Of a stretch of 21,549 bases of DNA, positions 15,372 to 21,549 are shown piece by piece. Position 1 is the stretch's first letter; every line of letters starts with the position of its first letter. The stretch spans positions 1 to 21,549 of the forward strand of contig NZ_JALOAA010000033.1 in the NCBI RefSeq assembly GCF_023229025.1. The letters are read 5' to 3'. This DNA is from Sulfurimonas sp. (GTDB lineage: Bacteria; Campylobacterota; Campylobacteria; Campylobacterales; Sulfurimonadaceae). A program made the position numbers and the translations under genes. The notes under the pieces were generated by a model. The model was not told the origin of the DNA, ran no database searches, and saw only the letters and a list, made by a program, of their open reading frames with translations.

Positions 15372-16003
15372 CTTAGACTATATATCCTCTCACCATTGAC
15401 TACAACAGACCCATCACTTTGAAGTGATGCATCTTTTAAAGAAATTCTTAAATTTTTACTGTGTGTATAAAAGTTTTGATTTCTGTAAAATTCTAACTTA
15501 TATTTACTAAAAACTTGCTTCCATGAACTCTTTTTTTTAATATTTATAAAATACCTTTTTATAAGCTCATCTCTGTTTAAATTTATATCTAATATTGCAA
15601 AATCATTAGGTGATGATGCTATGTTTATCCCTACGCCGCAGACTATAGCGTCCGCTATAAGGTTTGTAATCATCCCTCCGACTTTTTTATTCTCTATATA
15701 AAAGTCGTTAGGCCACTTTAACCAAGCAGTAGAATTAAACTCCTCTAACGTCTCTTTTAAAATATAAGAAAAATAGATAGATGCAGATTCAAGTTTCAAA
15801 TCTTTTGGCAAATCTTTCAATGGTATGGCAAATGATAAAAAAAGATTTCCATCAGCTCCACTCCAAGAGTTTCCTCTGCTTCCTACCCCCTCTGTCTGTA
15901 ACTCTGCTACAACTGCATATGGCAGGGAAATTCTGTTCTCTTTAATCAACTCTTTTAGATATTTTTGAGTTGAATCTACCCTTTTAAGAGAGAGTATCTG
16001 CAA
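15368..16003 (-). CDS. birA: Biotin-[acetyl-CoA carboxylase] ligase, catalytic-only
   Basis: 211 aa. The biotin ligase motifs are there: VDSTQKYLKE at 9-18, EGVGSRGNSWSG at 38-49 (the biotinyl-AMP binding loop, a variant of GRGRxGR), LKWPND at 95-100 and KKVGGMI at 106-112 with the catalytic-site Lys. There is no N-terminal helix-turn-helix, so unlike E. coli BirA it is a ligase only and not a repressor. The start is TTG at 16003, inside the end of fmt (20-nt overlap), with only a modest GAGTAGG upstream. Charges the biotin carrier of acetyl-CoA carboxylase. Confidence 0.92.
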   Translation of the reverse strand: MQILSLKRVDSTQKYLKELIKENRISLPYAVVAELQTEGVGSRGNSWSGADGNLFLSFAIPLKDLPKDLKLESASIYFSYILKETLEEFNSTAWLKWPNDFYIENKKVGGMITNLIADAIVCGVGINIASSPNDFAILDINLNRDELIKRYFINIKKKSSWKQVFSKYKLEFYRNQNFYTHSKNLRISLKDASLQSDGSVVVNGERIYSLR

Positions 16004-16892
16004 CGCCTACTCTCTTACCGTTTATATAAGATAATATATCCATCTCTTTTTTTGACTCCGGCTGAACACTTAAAACTTTTATCGTTCCTTTTTTACAACC
16101 CACTACAATAGACTCTCTATCTACATGTAGTATCTCTCCGCTCATATTTTGGCTCTCTTTCTCTACCATCTCTATCTTTTTTAACTTTAAGCCCGAAGCG
16201 AGATAGACTCCCGGCCAAGGAGTAAACGCACGATATTTGTTAAAAAGCAAAGAGGCATCCTCAAATGAAACCTCGCCGTCTTGTTTAGTTATTTTTGTGC
16301 AATATGAGGCTCTAGAGTTATCCTGCTTTGTTGGTGTAAAAGAGTCGAAATTCTCTAGAACATCAATAGTAAGCTCGCAGGCAGCAAAAGATAGTCTCTC
16401 AAACAGTGACTCTGCCATCTCATTTTCGCCAACATCAATCTCTTTGATTTTTATAATATCTCCGGTATCAAGACCTTCGTCCATTAACATGGCAGTTACA
16501 CCTGTTTTGCTATCGCCATTTAAAAGAGTCTGTTGTATCGGACTTGCTCCTCTATAGTGAGGCAATATTGAAGCATGAAGATTTATGCAAGGGGCATGCT
16601 CTAATATCTCGCGTGGAAGTATCTGCCCGTATGCGGCAACTACAATGTAGTCACACTCTATATTTTTTAACTCGTTAATCGTTTCTACGTCTCTTAATCT
16701 CTCAGGCTGGTAAACACTAATGTTGTTTTGAAGGGCAATTGTCTTAACAACGGGAGGAGTTAAGATTTTTTTCCGTCCAACGGGTTTATCGGGTTGTGTA
16801 TAGACCGCGACTACCTCCATATCTTTGGTAGTGATGATTTTTTCTAAAATATGACCTGCATAATCAGGTGTTCCCATAAAAATAATTTTCAT
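15984..16892 (-). CDS. fmt: Methionyl-tRNA formyltransferase
   Basis: 302 aa. The N-terminal Rossmann-type domain starts MKIIFMGTPDYAG; the formyl-THF site is INLHASILPHYRGASPIQ (103-120) with Asn104 and His106, and LDTGD (141-145) supplies Asp142, together the expected catalytic trio. The C-terminal OB-like domain (about 205-302) binds initiator tRNA. It formylates Met-tRNAi for translation initiation. It overlaps proB by 4 nt (ATGA) and birA by 20 nt. Confidence 0.97.
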   Translation of the reverse strand: MKIIFMGTPDYAGHILEKIITTKDMEVVAVYTQPDKPVGRKKILTPPVVKTIALQNNISVYQPERLRDVETINELKNIECDYIVVAAYGQILPREILEHAPCINLHASILPHYRGASPIQQTLLNGDSKTGVTAMLMDEGLDTGDIIKIKEIDVGENEMAESLFERLSFAACELTIDVLENFDSFTPTKQDNSRASYCTKITKQDGEVSFEDASLLFNKYRAFTPWPGVYLASGLKLKKIEMVEKESQNMSGEILHVDRESIVVGCKKGTIKVLSVQPESKKEMDILSYINGKRVGVADTLS

Positions 16893-17656
16893 CTCTTAGC
16901 CTTAGTAAAGATAGTTCCACCCTCATGTCTAGCCTCAAGCAAAAGACTCTTAATATCACTTAGGTCATATCCGCTAGCTAGCACCATATCAACTCCATGT
17001 CCTAACAGATAGTTGGCAGCTTTTAGTTTTGTCAAAATTCCACCTGTTGCAAAAGCACCATGAGGAGTTGCCTCTTTCTCAAGCTCATTCTCATCTATGC
17101 TCTCTACTGTTTTAAGGATTTTAGCATTTGGATTTTTTCTCGGATCACTATCATAATAAGCATCAATATCCGATAGAATAACAAGTAGATCTGAGTCTGT
17201 ATGCTTTGTAATATATGCCGAGAGTTGATCATTGTCTCCAACGACTAACTCTTTAGTTGATGTTGCATCATTTTCGTTTATAATAGGAATGACTCCGTTT
17301 GAGAGAAGAGTATTGACTGTATCTTTGATTCTCTGTATCTCATCTTCTCTTTGCAGGTTTGCGGCAGTTACTAAAACCTGCGCAGTTAATACATCATGCA
17401 CTCCAAACTTCTTACTATATTTGTTCATAAGTATCGGCTGCCCGATTGCAGCTAAGGCTTGTTTATTTTGCAGTACACTTCTATCTAACTTTAAAGCTGT
17501 GTAACCTGCTGCTACTGCTCCAGAAGAGACTAAAATAACATCATTTGTCTCTCTAAGTTTACATAAAAAATCCACCAGCTCCTTCATTCTCTCTAGAGCA
17601 ATAGAATCATTTTGCGTTAAAACTGCACTTCCAACTTTTACAACAACTCTTCTCAT
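16889..17656 (-). CDS. proB: Glutamate 5-kinase, kinase domain only
   Basis: 255 aa. Amino acid kinase fold with VVKVGSAVLT at 4-13, VSSGAVAAG at 44-52, NENDAT at 136-141 and GDNDQLSA at 149-156; FATGGILTKLKAA near 197-209 is the glutamate kinase signature. It phosphorylates glutamate as the first step of proline synthesis. E. coli ProB is about 367 aa with a C-terminal PUA domain; that domain is absent here, which I recall also for Campylobacter. proA is not in the window. Starts 3 nt after obgE with weak Shine-Dalgarno. Confidence 0.95.
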   Translation of the reverse strand: MRRVVVKVGSAVLTQNDSIALERMKELVDFLCKLRETNDVILVSSGAVAAGYTALKLDRSVLQNKQALAAIGQPILMNKYSKKFGVHDVLTAQVLVTAANLQREDEIQRIKDTVNTLLSNGVIPIINENDATSTKELVVGDNDQLSAYITKHTDSDLLVILSDIDAYYDSDPRKNPNAKILKTVESIDENELEKEATPHGAFATGGILTKLKAANYLLGHGVDMVLASGYDLSDIKSLLLEARHEGGTIFTKAKR

Positions 17657-17659
17657 ATT

Positions 17660-18766
17660 TTAGGACTCTTGCCTTTTTGATTGAACTAGCTTAAAGAGAG
17701 CATTTTTAAGCGGCTCAATATTTTTATTTGTAGCAGAGGAGATAGGCACTATAAAGTATGGAAGTGCTCTGTTATAGCCAAGTGTCTCCTCCGCTGTTTT
17801 TTGAATAAAATAAGGCATCGTCTTATCAAAACCTATATCGCTATCTTTAGTAGGTTCTACTCCCTGCATCTTCAAAAAGCCTGTAATTAGCTCTTGTATT
17901 TCATCTGCCGGCACTACATCGACTCTAGTTAGAGCAATTGCATATTTACTATGCGCTAACTTATCTGAAAATGCCGCAACCTCTTCTTTTAGCGTCTCTA
18001 TCTGCTCTTTTAAATCTCTATATGATGCTAAATCAATCATAAAAAGAAGTATCTCAGTTCTCTCTATATGTCTTAAAAACTCAATTCCAAGACCTTTTCC
18101 TTCATGTGCTCCACCAATAATACCCGGAATATCAGCCATAACAAATGACTCAAAGTCACCTATATTTACCTGACCGAGTTTGGGCGTTAATGTTGTAAAC
18201 TCATAGTTTGCAATCTCTGGGCGAGCGTTTGAGACTGTTGATATGAGGGTGGATTTACCGACATTAGGAAAACCTACCAAGCCAACATCAGCTATAAGTT
18301 TAAGATCAAGCTTAATTCTTCTTGTCTCTCCCTTTTGTCCCGGTTGAGCATAAGTAGGTCTCTGGTTTGTAGAGGATTTAAAGTGGGTATTTCCAAGTCC
18401 GCCTTTTCCGCCCGTAATAAAAAGCTCTTCTTGTCCATCCTCCAGCATATCAAACAGCACTTCACCACTCTCTAGATCTATTATCTGTGTTCCCGGTGGC
18501 ACAATAATAGTCTTTTTAACACCTGATTTTCCGGTCATATTAGAACCTTCACCCGGAGCTCCGTTATCTGCTTTTATATGCATCTTTTTTTGAAAGTGAG
18601 AGAGTGTGTGAGTGTTATTGTCGCACTTAAACCAGATATCGCCGCCTTTGCCGCCGTCTCCACCATTTGGTCCACCGTTTACGACAAATTTTTCACGACG
18701 AAATGCGACACATCCTTGCCCACCTTTTCCAGAAGAGACTGTTAATTCTACGCTGTCCGTAAACAT
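17660..18766 (-). CDS. obgE: Obg-family ribosome-associated GTPase
   Basis: 368 aa. The Gly-rich Obg fold (1-158) shows GKGGQGCVAFRREKFV and GGPNGGDGGKGGD. The GTPase domain has G1 GFPNVGKS (165-172), G2 around FTTLTPKLG, G3 DIPG (212-215) and G5 SSA (343-345). G4 reads TRVD (280-283) where NKxD is usual. The basic C-terminal tail is short. Obg proteins bind the 50S subunit and link ribosome assembly to stress and growth. Start backed by AAGGAA shortly before the ATG. First gene of the run down to parB. Confidence 0.97.
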   Translation of the reverse strand: MFTDSVELTVSSGKGGQGCVAFRREKFVVNGGPNGGDGGKGGDIWFKCDNNTHTLSHFQKKMHIKADNGAPGEGSNMTGKSGVKKTIIVPPGTQIIDLESGEVLFDMLEDGQEELFITGGKGGLGNTHFKSSTNQRPTYAQPGQKGETRRIKLDLKLIADVGLVGFPNVGKSTLISTVSNARPEIANYEFTTLTPKLGQVNIGDFESFVMADIPGIIGGAHEGKGLGIEFLRHIERTEILLFMIDLASYRDLKEQIETLKEEVAAFSDKLAHSKYAIALTRVDVVPADEIQELITGFLKMQGVEPTKDSDIGFDKTMPYFIQKTAEETLGYNRALPYFIVPISSATNKNIEPLKNALFKLVQSKRQES

Positions 18767-18782
18767 ATATTTTCCTTGATGT

Positions 18783-18810
18783 TTAATACTTAAGAATTTA
18801 CTACTGACAA
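18783..18810 (-). promoter_or_regulatory. Putative sigma-70 promoter of the obgE-parB run
   Basis: On the minus strand TTGTCA (18810-18805) and TATTAA (18788-18783) are separated by 16 bp, ending about 16 bp before the obgE start. It is the best paired -35/-10 in the window. Upstream are the rpmA hairpins. Confidence 0.5.
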
Positions 18811-18843
18811 TAAAAAGTAAACTGTTAAATATTTAAAATTTTG

Positions 18844-18860
18844 TTAGACAAGAAGTCTAA
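18844..18860 (-). repeat. Small hairpin downstream of the rpmA terminator
   Basis: TTAGAC and GTCTAA form a 6-bp stem with a 5-nt loop, followed on the minus strand by CAAAATTTT. It may reinforce termination after rpmA or be a binding site near the obgE promoter. Confidence 0.3.
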
Positions 18861-18872
18861 ATTTGAAGTAGA

Positions 18873-18898
18873 AATATTTGAGCCAAGGCTCAAATATT
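18873..18898 (-). terminator. Terminator hairpin after rplU-rpmA
   Basis: Perfect 12-bp inverted repeat AATATTTGAGCC / GGCTCAAATATT with 2 bases between the arms, beginning 6 bp after the rpmA stop. The minus-strand sequence after it (TCTACTTC) is only partly T-rich, so termination may be incomplete. Confidence 0.6.
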
Positions 18899-18904
18899 GT
18901 AGAA

Positions 18905-19162
18905 TTATGCAGCGGGGATAATTGAAACTTGTTGACGTTTTTTATCTTTTCTATGAAATGATACAACTCCGTCAACCAAAGCAAAAATAGTATGGTCTTT
19001 TCCCATACCGACATTTTTTCCAGGATGAACTTTAGTTCCTCTTTGACGAATAATGATATTACCTGCTACTACAGCCTCTCCACCATACTTCTTTACACCA
19101 AGTCTTCTACCAGCCGAGTCACGATTATTTTGTGTACTACCTTGACCTTTCTTATGTGCCAT
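18905..19162 (-). CDS. rpmA: 50S ribosomal protein L27
   Basis: 85 aa, standard length. MAHKKGQGSTQNNRDSAGRR and KKYGGEAV are the L27 signature; the flexible N-terminus reaches the peptidyl transferase centre. There is no cleavable N-terminal extension of the Firmicutes type, since the lysines follow Met-Ala-His directly. AAGGAG lies 7 nt before the ATG. Lies 26 bp after rplU and ends at a strong hairpin. Confidence 0.98.
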   Translation of the reverse strand: MAHKKGQGSTQNNRDSAGRRLGVKKYGGEAVVAGNIIIRQRGTKVHPGKNVGMGKDHTIFALVDGVVSFHRKDKKRQQVSIIPAA

Positions 19163-19188
19163 CTTAAATCTCCTTAAGTTTTTTTAGC

Positions 19189-19497
19189 TTATGCCGCTAT
19201 ATTTGTAATACGAACGCGCGTATAATCTCTTCTAAAGCCTCTTTTTACTTTAGAGTCTTTACGACGACGCTTTTTAAAAGTTATAACTTTCTTCTGGCGC
19301 CCTTCATTAATAACCTCAGCAGTTACAACAGCACCCTCAATAAATGGTGCTCCAACTTTAAGTTCGCCTGCATTAACAGCTAGAACTTCTTTAATCTCGA
19401 TAGAAGCTTTTGGCTCAAGAGACATTTTATCTAATAATAAAATATCACCCTCTTGAACTTTATACTGCTTGCCACCGTTTTTGATAATTGCGTACAT
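19189..19497 (-). CDS. rplU: 50S ribosomal protein L21
   Basis: 102 aa from the ATG at 19497: MYAIIKNGGKQYKVQEGD is the standard L21 start, and the basic stretch KKRRRKDSKVKRGFRRDY is typical of its 23S rRNA contact. The frame is open for 20 more codons upstream (Met at 19557), but this would add a non-homologous hydrophobic leader; AAGGAA 6 nt before 19497 and family length settle the start. Paired with rpmA as in most bacteria. Confidence 0.98.
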   Translation of the reverse strand: MYAIIKNGGKQYKVQEGDILLLDKMSLEPKASIEIKEVLAVNAGELKVGAPFIEGAVVTAEVINEGRQKKVITFKKRRRKDSKVKRGFRRDYTRVRITNIAA

Positions 19498-19503
19498 GTA
19501 CAA

Positions 19504-19509
19504 TTCCTT
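19504..19509 (-). promoter_or_regulatory. Ribosome-binding site fixing the rplU start
   Basis: AAGGAA on the minus strand, 6 nt before the ATG at 19497. It favours the 102-residue L21 over the 122-residue reading. Confidence 0.65.
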
Positions 19510-19531
19510 AAATATATATAAAAAGTGCGCA

Positions 19532-19537
19532 ATTTTA
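19532..19537 (-). promoter_or_regulatory. Putative -10 box of rplU-rpmA
   Basis: GGTAAAAT on the minus strand followed by TGCGC, the same layout as the atpF' and pal candidates. It is 35 bp before the rplU start. A second candidate, a perfect TATAAT, lies further upstream at 19598-19593. Confidence 0.4.
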
Positions 19538-19592
19538 CCTAAAAAAGCTTTAAGCATTGTTTAACTTAAATATAAATTTTTACATTTCTACT

Positions 19593-19598
19593 ATTATA
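19593..19598 (-). promoter_or_regulatory. Alternative distal -10 box upstream of rplU
   Basis: Perfect TATAAT on the minus strand, 95 bp before rplU, with TTGTTGAAAAATTC just upstream but no well-spaced -35. If used, the rplU leader would be about 90 nt, long enough for autogenous control. Confidence 0.35.
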
Positions 19599-19683
19599 GA
19601 ATTTTTCAACAATATAAATACCTTAAAAACTCTCTTTGATTGTAGCTTCAAATTTAAGATGCCTCCTAAATCATACTTTACAT

Positions 19684-20025
19684 CTACACAAGCTCTAACT
19701 GCATCAGATACATATCTTCCCCATCAAGAATATCAATATCTATATCTTTACATGTAGGGCAACGATACTCTATACTCTCTAAAACTGATTCTTTTAGGCA
19801 TTTATTGCATTTTATAACGATTTGCTGGATATTTATGACAAACTCCGCATCTTCACAGAGTGTCTTTTCTTTAAATGTATCAAACGCAGTTCTTAAAAGC
19901 TCTGGCTCAACTCCGCTCATGACACCGATTTTCACTACAACTTTGGTTACTTTTTTTGCATTATTCTTCAGTGCATTGGCTTCACATGAGTCTAAAAGAG
20001 ACTGGACTATACTATACTCATGCAT
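19684..20025 (-). CDS. hypA: Hydrogenase/urease nickel incorporation protein HypA
   Basis: 113 aa, usual size. The N-terminal MHE (His2 binds nickel) is intact. Two zinc CxxC pairs are seen at Cys73/Cys76 (CNKC) and Cys89/Cys92 (CPTC). HypA passes nickel, with HypB, to the large subunit of nickel-iron hydrogenase (and in Helicobacter also to urease). AAGGA lies 6 nt before the ATG. It starts 15 nt after the hypX stop, so the two are likely co-transcribed as hydrogenase maturation genes. Confidence 0.95.
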   Translation of the reverse strand: MHEYSIVQSLLDSCEANALKNNAKKVTKVVVKIGVMSGVEPELLRTAFDTFKEKTLCEDAEFVINIQQIVIKCNKCLKESVLESIEYRCPTCKDIDIDILDGEDMYLMQLELV

Positions 20026-20040
20026 CCGTATTCCTTGATT

Positions 20041-21549
20041 TTATTTTGTCACTAACACTAGATTTCCCTCGGCGCTAGTGCCTCTTGATTTTAATCTTTT
20101 AGGTGTTTCAATGGAACACACTTTATAAACAAAATCATATCTAAGTTTATGAAAAGAGCTATCTTCATCCCAAAACTCTGGATACATGACTTTTAACTCC
20201 TGCTCTTTTTTCTTCTCTATCGTGGAGATGTTTTTGGATAGATAATCCTCTTTTTTATATAAAAAATCACTGTATCTATCTTCATCTTCGCATAGTTTTT
20301 GAGCAAACTCCCCTAAAGAGTCAAAATAATCGTCATCTTCAAAAACTTTATCAATCATACCAATCCTAAAAGCACTATCTGCACTTATTGGCAAACAGTT
20401 GTTCAAAAGTTCCTCTGCTTTTTCTTTGCCTACTCTTTTTTCTAATGTATAAGTGTGATATTCGCTCCCACTTAGTCCTAATGTTTTGTAGTGCGGATTT
20501 AACACAACTCCCTTTTGTGCGACAACATAGTCACATGCAAGAGCCAAAAAGACTCCGCCTGCCCCTGCGTTTTTGCCTAAAGATGCAACAGTGATAACTT
20601 CATCAGCAAAAAGTATCGATTTTACGACATCATTCATAGCGTTTATGTTGCTCCAGCCATCTTCTCCCTGCTTTTTTGAGTCTTGCAAGATATTTAGATG
20701 AATCCCGTTGCTAAAAAAATCCTCTCCGCCCATTAAAACTATCACTTTACAGCTCTCGCTTAGATGCTCAAACGCATATTTTAGCCTTATGCACTGCTCA
20801 GAGTGCATGGCACCGTTGTGAAAGTTAAAGTAGAGATACCCTGCTTCGCCTATAATTTTTGAGCTAATCTCATGAAAGGTGTTTTCTTTATATTTGGCTA
20901 TCAGCGGTATGCGTATCTCCTTTACCCCTTTTATCTTCTCTTTTAAAACATATGTAGATGGAAGTTTAAACCTCCCGACCTCTTGCATGTGGCTTATCCA
21001 TAAAGCGCCATCAATAGTTGCGACACAAATAGCACCGTCTCTTTTTGCGATTATCTCTTTTGCCTCTCCTCGTAAAGTCTCCTCTTCATGCGCTCCAAAA
21101 AGATAACACTCTACTCCTAAAAACTCATCTTTAACACCGGGGTAACTATCGCTCACATATATCTTTTTTATAATCTCTTTAGTTGTATCTTTTTGCCAAT
21201 CAATTGCTCTCTGGCTCTCTGATAGATAGTTATGTATCGGAGATTTTAGCTGAGGAGTAGGTTTAAAATCTTTGTCATGTAGGTTTTTTAAAAGAATTTT
21301 GAGAGCTTTTGAAGCAGTACATGCAACTTCATTTCTATAGATGGACGCCTTGTAACTCTCTCGCATATCAAATCTGACTTCTGCGTAAATATCTCCGCCG
21401 TCAAGCTCTTCATTTGCTCTAAGGATCACGACTCCCCACTCTTTTTTATCATCTCGCAAGGCGTGGTCTAGCGAATTATGACCTCTGTCGCCTCTGATAC
21501 CGGGGTGAAGTATGTAAGTAGGGATTTTTAAAAATATCTCTTTTGGGAG
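20041..21549 (-). CDS. hypX: Hydrogenase maturation factor HypX/HoxX (partial, 5' end missing)
   Basis: The frame stays open to the right edge, giving 502 visible residues; the TTG at 21459 is not a real start, because homology continues upstream of it (HPGIRGDRGHNSLDHAL, the HypX version of the formyl-THF site). The N-terminal formyltransferase-like part is followed by a crotonase-like domain from about 300 residues before the end, with NPHYKTLGLSGSEYHTYTLE, a block typical of HypX. In Aquifex, HypX makes CO from formyl-THF by way of formyl-CoA for the Fe(CN)2CO centre of nickel-iron hydrogenase. The neighbour hypA supports this role. The catalytic beginning of the protein is outside the window. 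Confidence 0.93.
   Translation of the reverse strand, partial: LPKEIFLKIPTYILHPGIRGDRGHNSLDHALRDDKKEWGVVILRANEELDGGDIYAEVRFDMRESYKASIYRNEVACTASKALKILLKNLHDKDFKPTPQLKSPIHNYLSESQRAIDWQKDTTKEIIKKIYVSDSYPGVKDEFLGVECYLFGAHEEETLRGEAKEIIAKRDGAICVATIDGALWISHMQEVGRFKLPSTYVLKEKIKGVKEIRIPLIAKYKENTFHEISSKIIGEAGYLYFNFHNGAMHSEQCIRLKYAFEHLSESCKVIVLMGGEDFFSNGIHLNILQDSKKQGEDGWSNINAMNDVVKSILFADEVITVASLGKNAGAGGVFLALACDYVVAQKGVVLNPHYKTLGLSGSEYHTYTLEKRVGKEKAEELLNNCLPISADSAFRIGMIDKVFEDDDYFDSLGEFAQKLCEDEDRYSDFLYKKEDYLSKNISTIEKKKEQELKVMYPEFWDEDSSFHKLRYDFVYKVCSIETPKRLKSRGTSAEGNLVLVTK

Noticed and set aside
19498..19557. 20-residue N-terminal extension of L21
   Set aside because: It does not resemble L21, exceeds family length, and the ribosome-binding site lies before the internal ATG.
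21370..21459. TTG at 21459 as the start of hypX
   Set aside because: Family-conserved sequence (HPGIRGDRG) continues in frame upstream to the window edge, so the gene is cut off rather than starting here.
1..21549. Mobile elements, prophage, CRISPR, toxin-antitoxin or defence genes
   Set aside because: All genes are core and on one strand with tiny gaps; I saw no transposase, integrase, direct-repeat array, tRNA-flanked insertion or compositional break.

Overview
The window is an AT-rich bacterial chromosome segment in which every credible gene (28) lies on the minus strand. The protein sequences and gene order point to a Campylobacterota (Epsilonproteobacteria) chromosome, most probably Sulfurimonas or a close relative. 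From memory, the order ttcA-like, mtn, fabD, slyD, ybgF, pal, tolB, tolA, tolR, tolQ, atpC-D-G-A-H-F-F', parB, parA, birA, fmt, proB, obg, rpmA, rplU is nearly the same as in Campylobacter jejuni. The genus assignment is inference.

Read in the direction of transcription (right to left), the window starts inside hypX, followed by hypA (nickel-iron hydrogenase maturation: CO ligand synthesis and nickel delivery). A 186-bp spacer with a promoter leads into rplU-rpmA (ribosomal proteins L21 and L27), which end at a perfect 12-bp hairpin. A second promoter starts a tightly packed run obgE-proB-fmt-birA-parA-parB (ribosome-associated GTPase, proline synthesis, initiator tRNA formylation, biotin ligation, chromosome partition).

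After a 125-bp AT-rich gap with a clear TATAAT box comes the F-type ATP synthase cluster atpF'-atpF-atpH-atpA-atpG-atpD-atpC. It encodes b', b, delta, alpha, gamma, beta and epsilon; the a and c subunits are not here. It runs with only a 3-nt gap into tolQ-tolR-tolA-tolB, so proton-driven ATP synthesis and the proton-driven Tol envelope machine look like one transcription unit. A short gap with its own -10 box precedes pal-ybgF, then slyD, a small degenerate NtrC/Fis-type regulator, fabD, mtn and a truncated ttcA-like gene at the left edge.

This is mostly core, vertically inherited housekeeping DNA. I see no mobile element, phage gene, CRISPR array, tRNA or rRNA, and no convincing new multi-gene system. 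The most unusual item is the degenerate sigma-54-activator-like protein whose start overlaps the Cys-rich tail of slyD. Other points worth checking are the ATP synthase-Tol junction, the contrast in Shine-Dalgarno strength across it, a start-site motif shared by promoters, and an orphan ribosome-binding site in the hypA-rplU gap.
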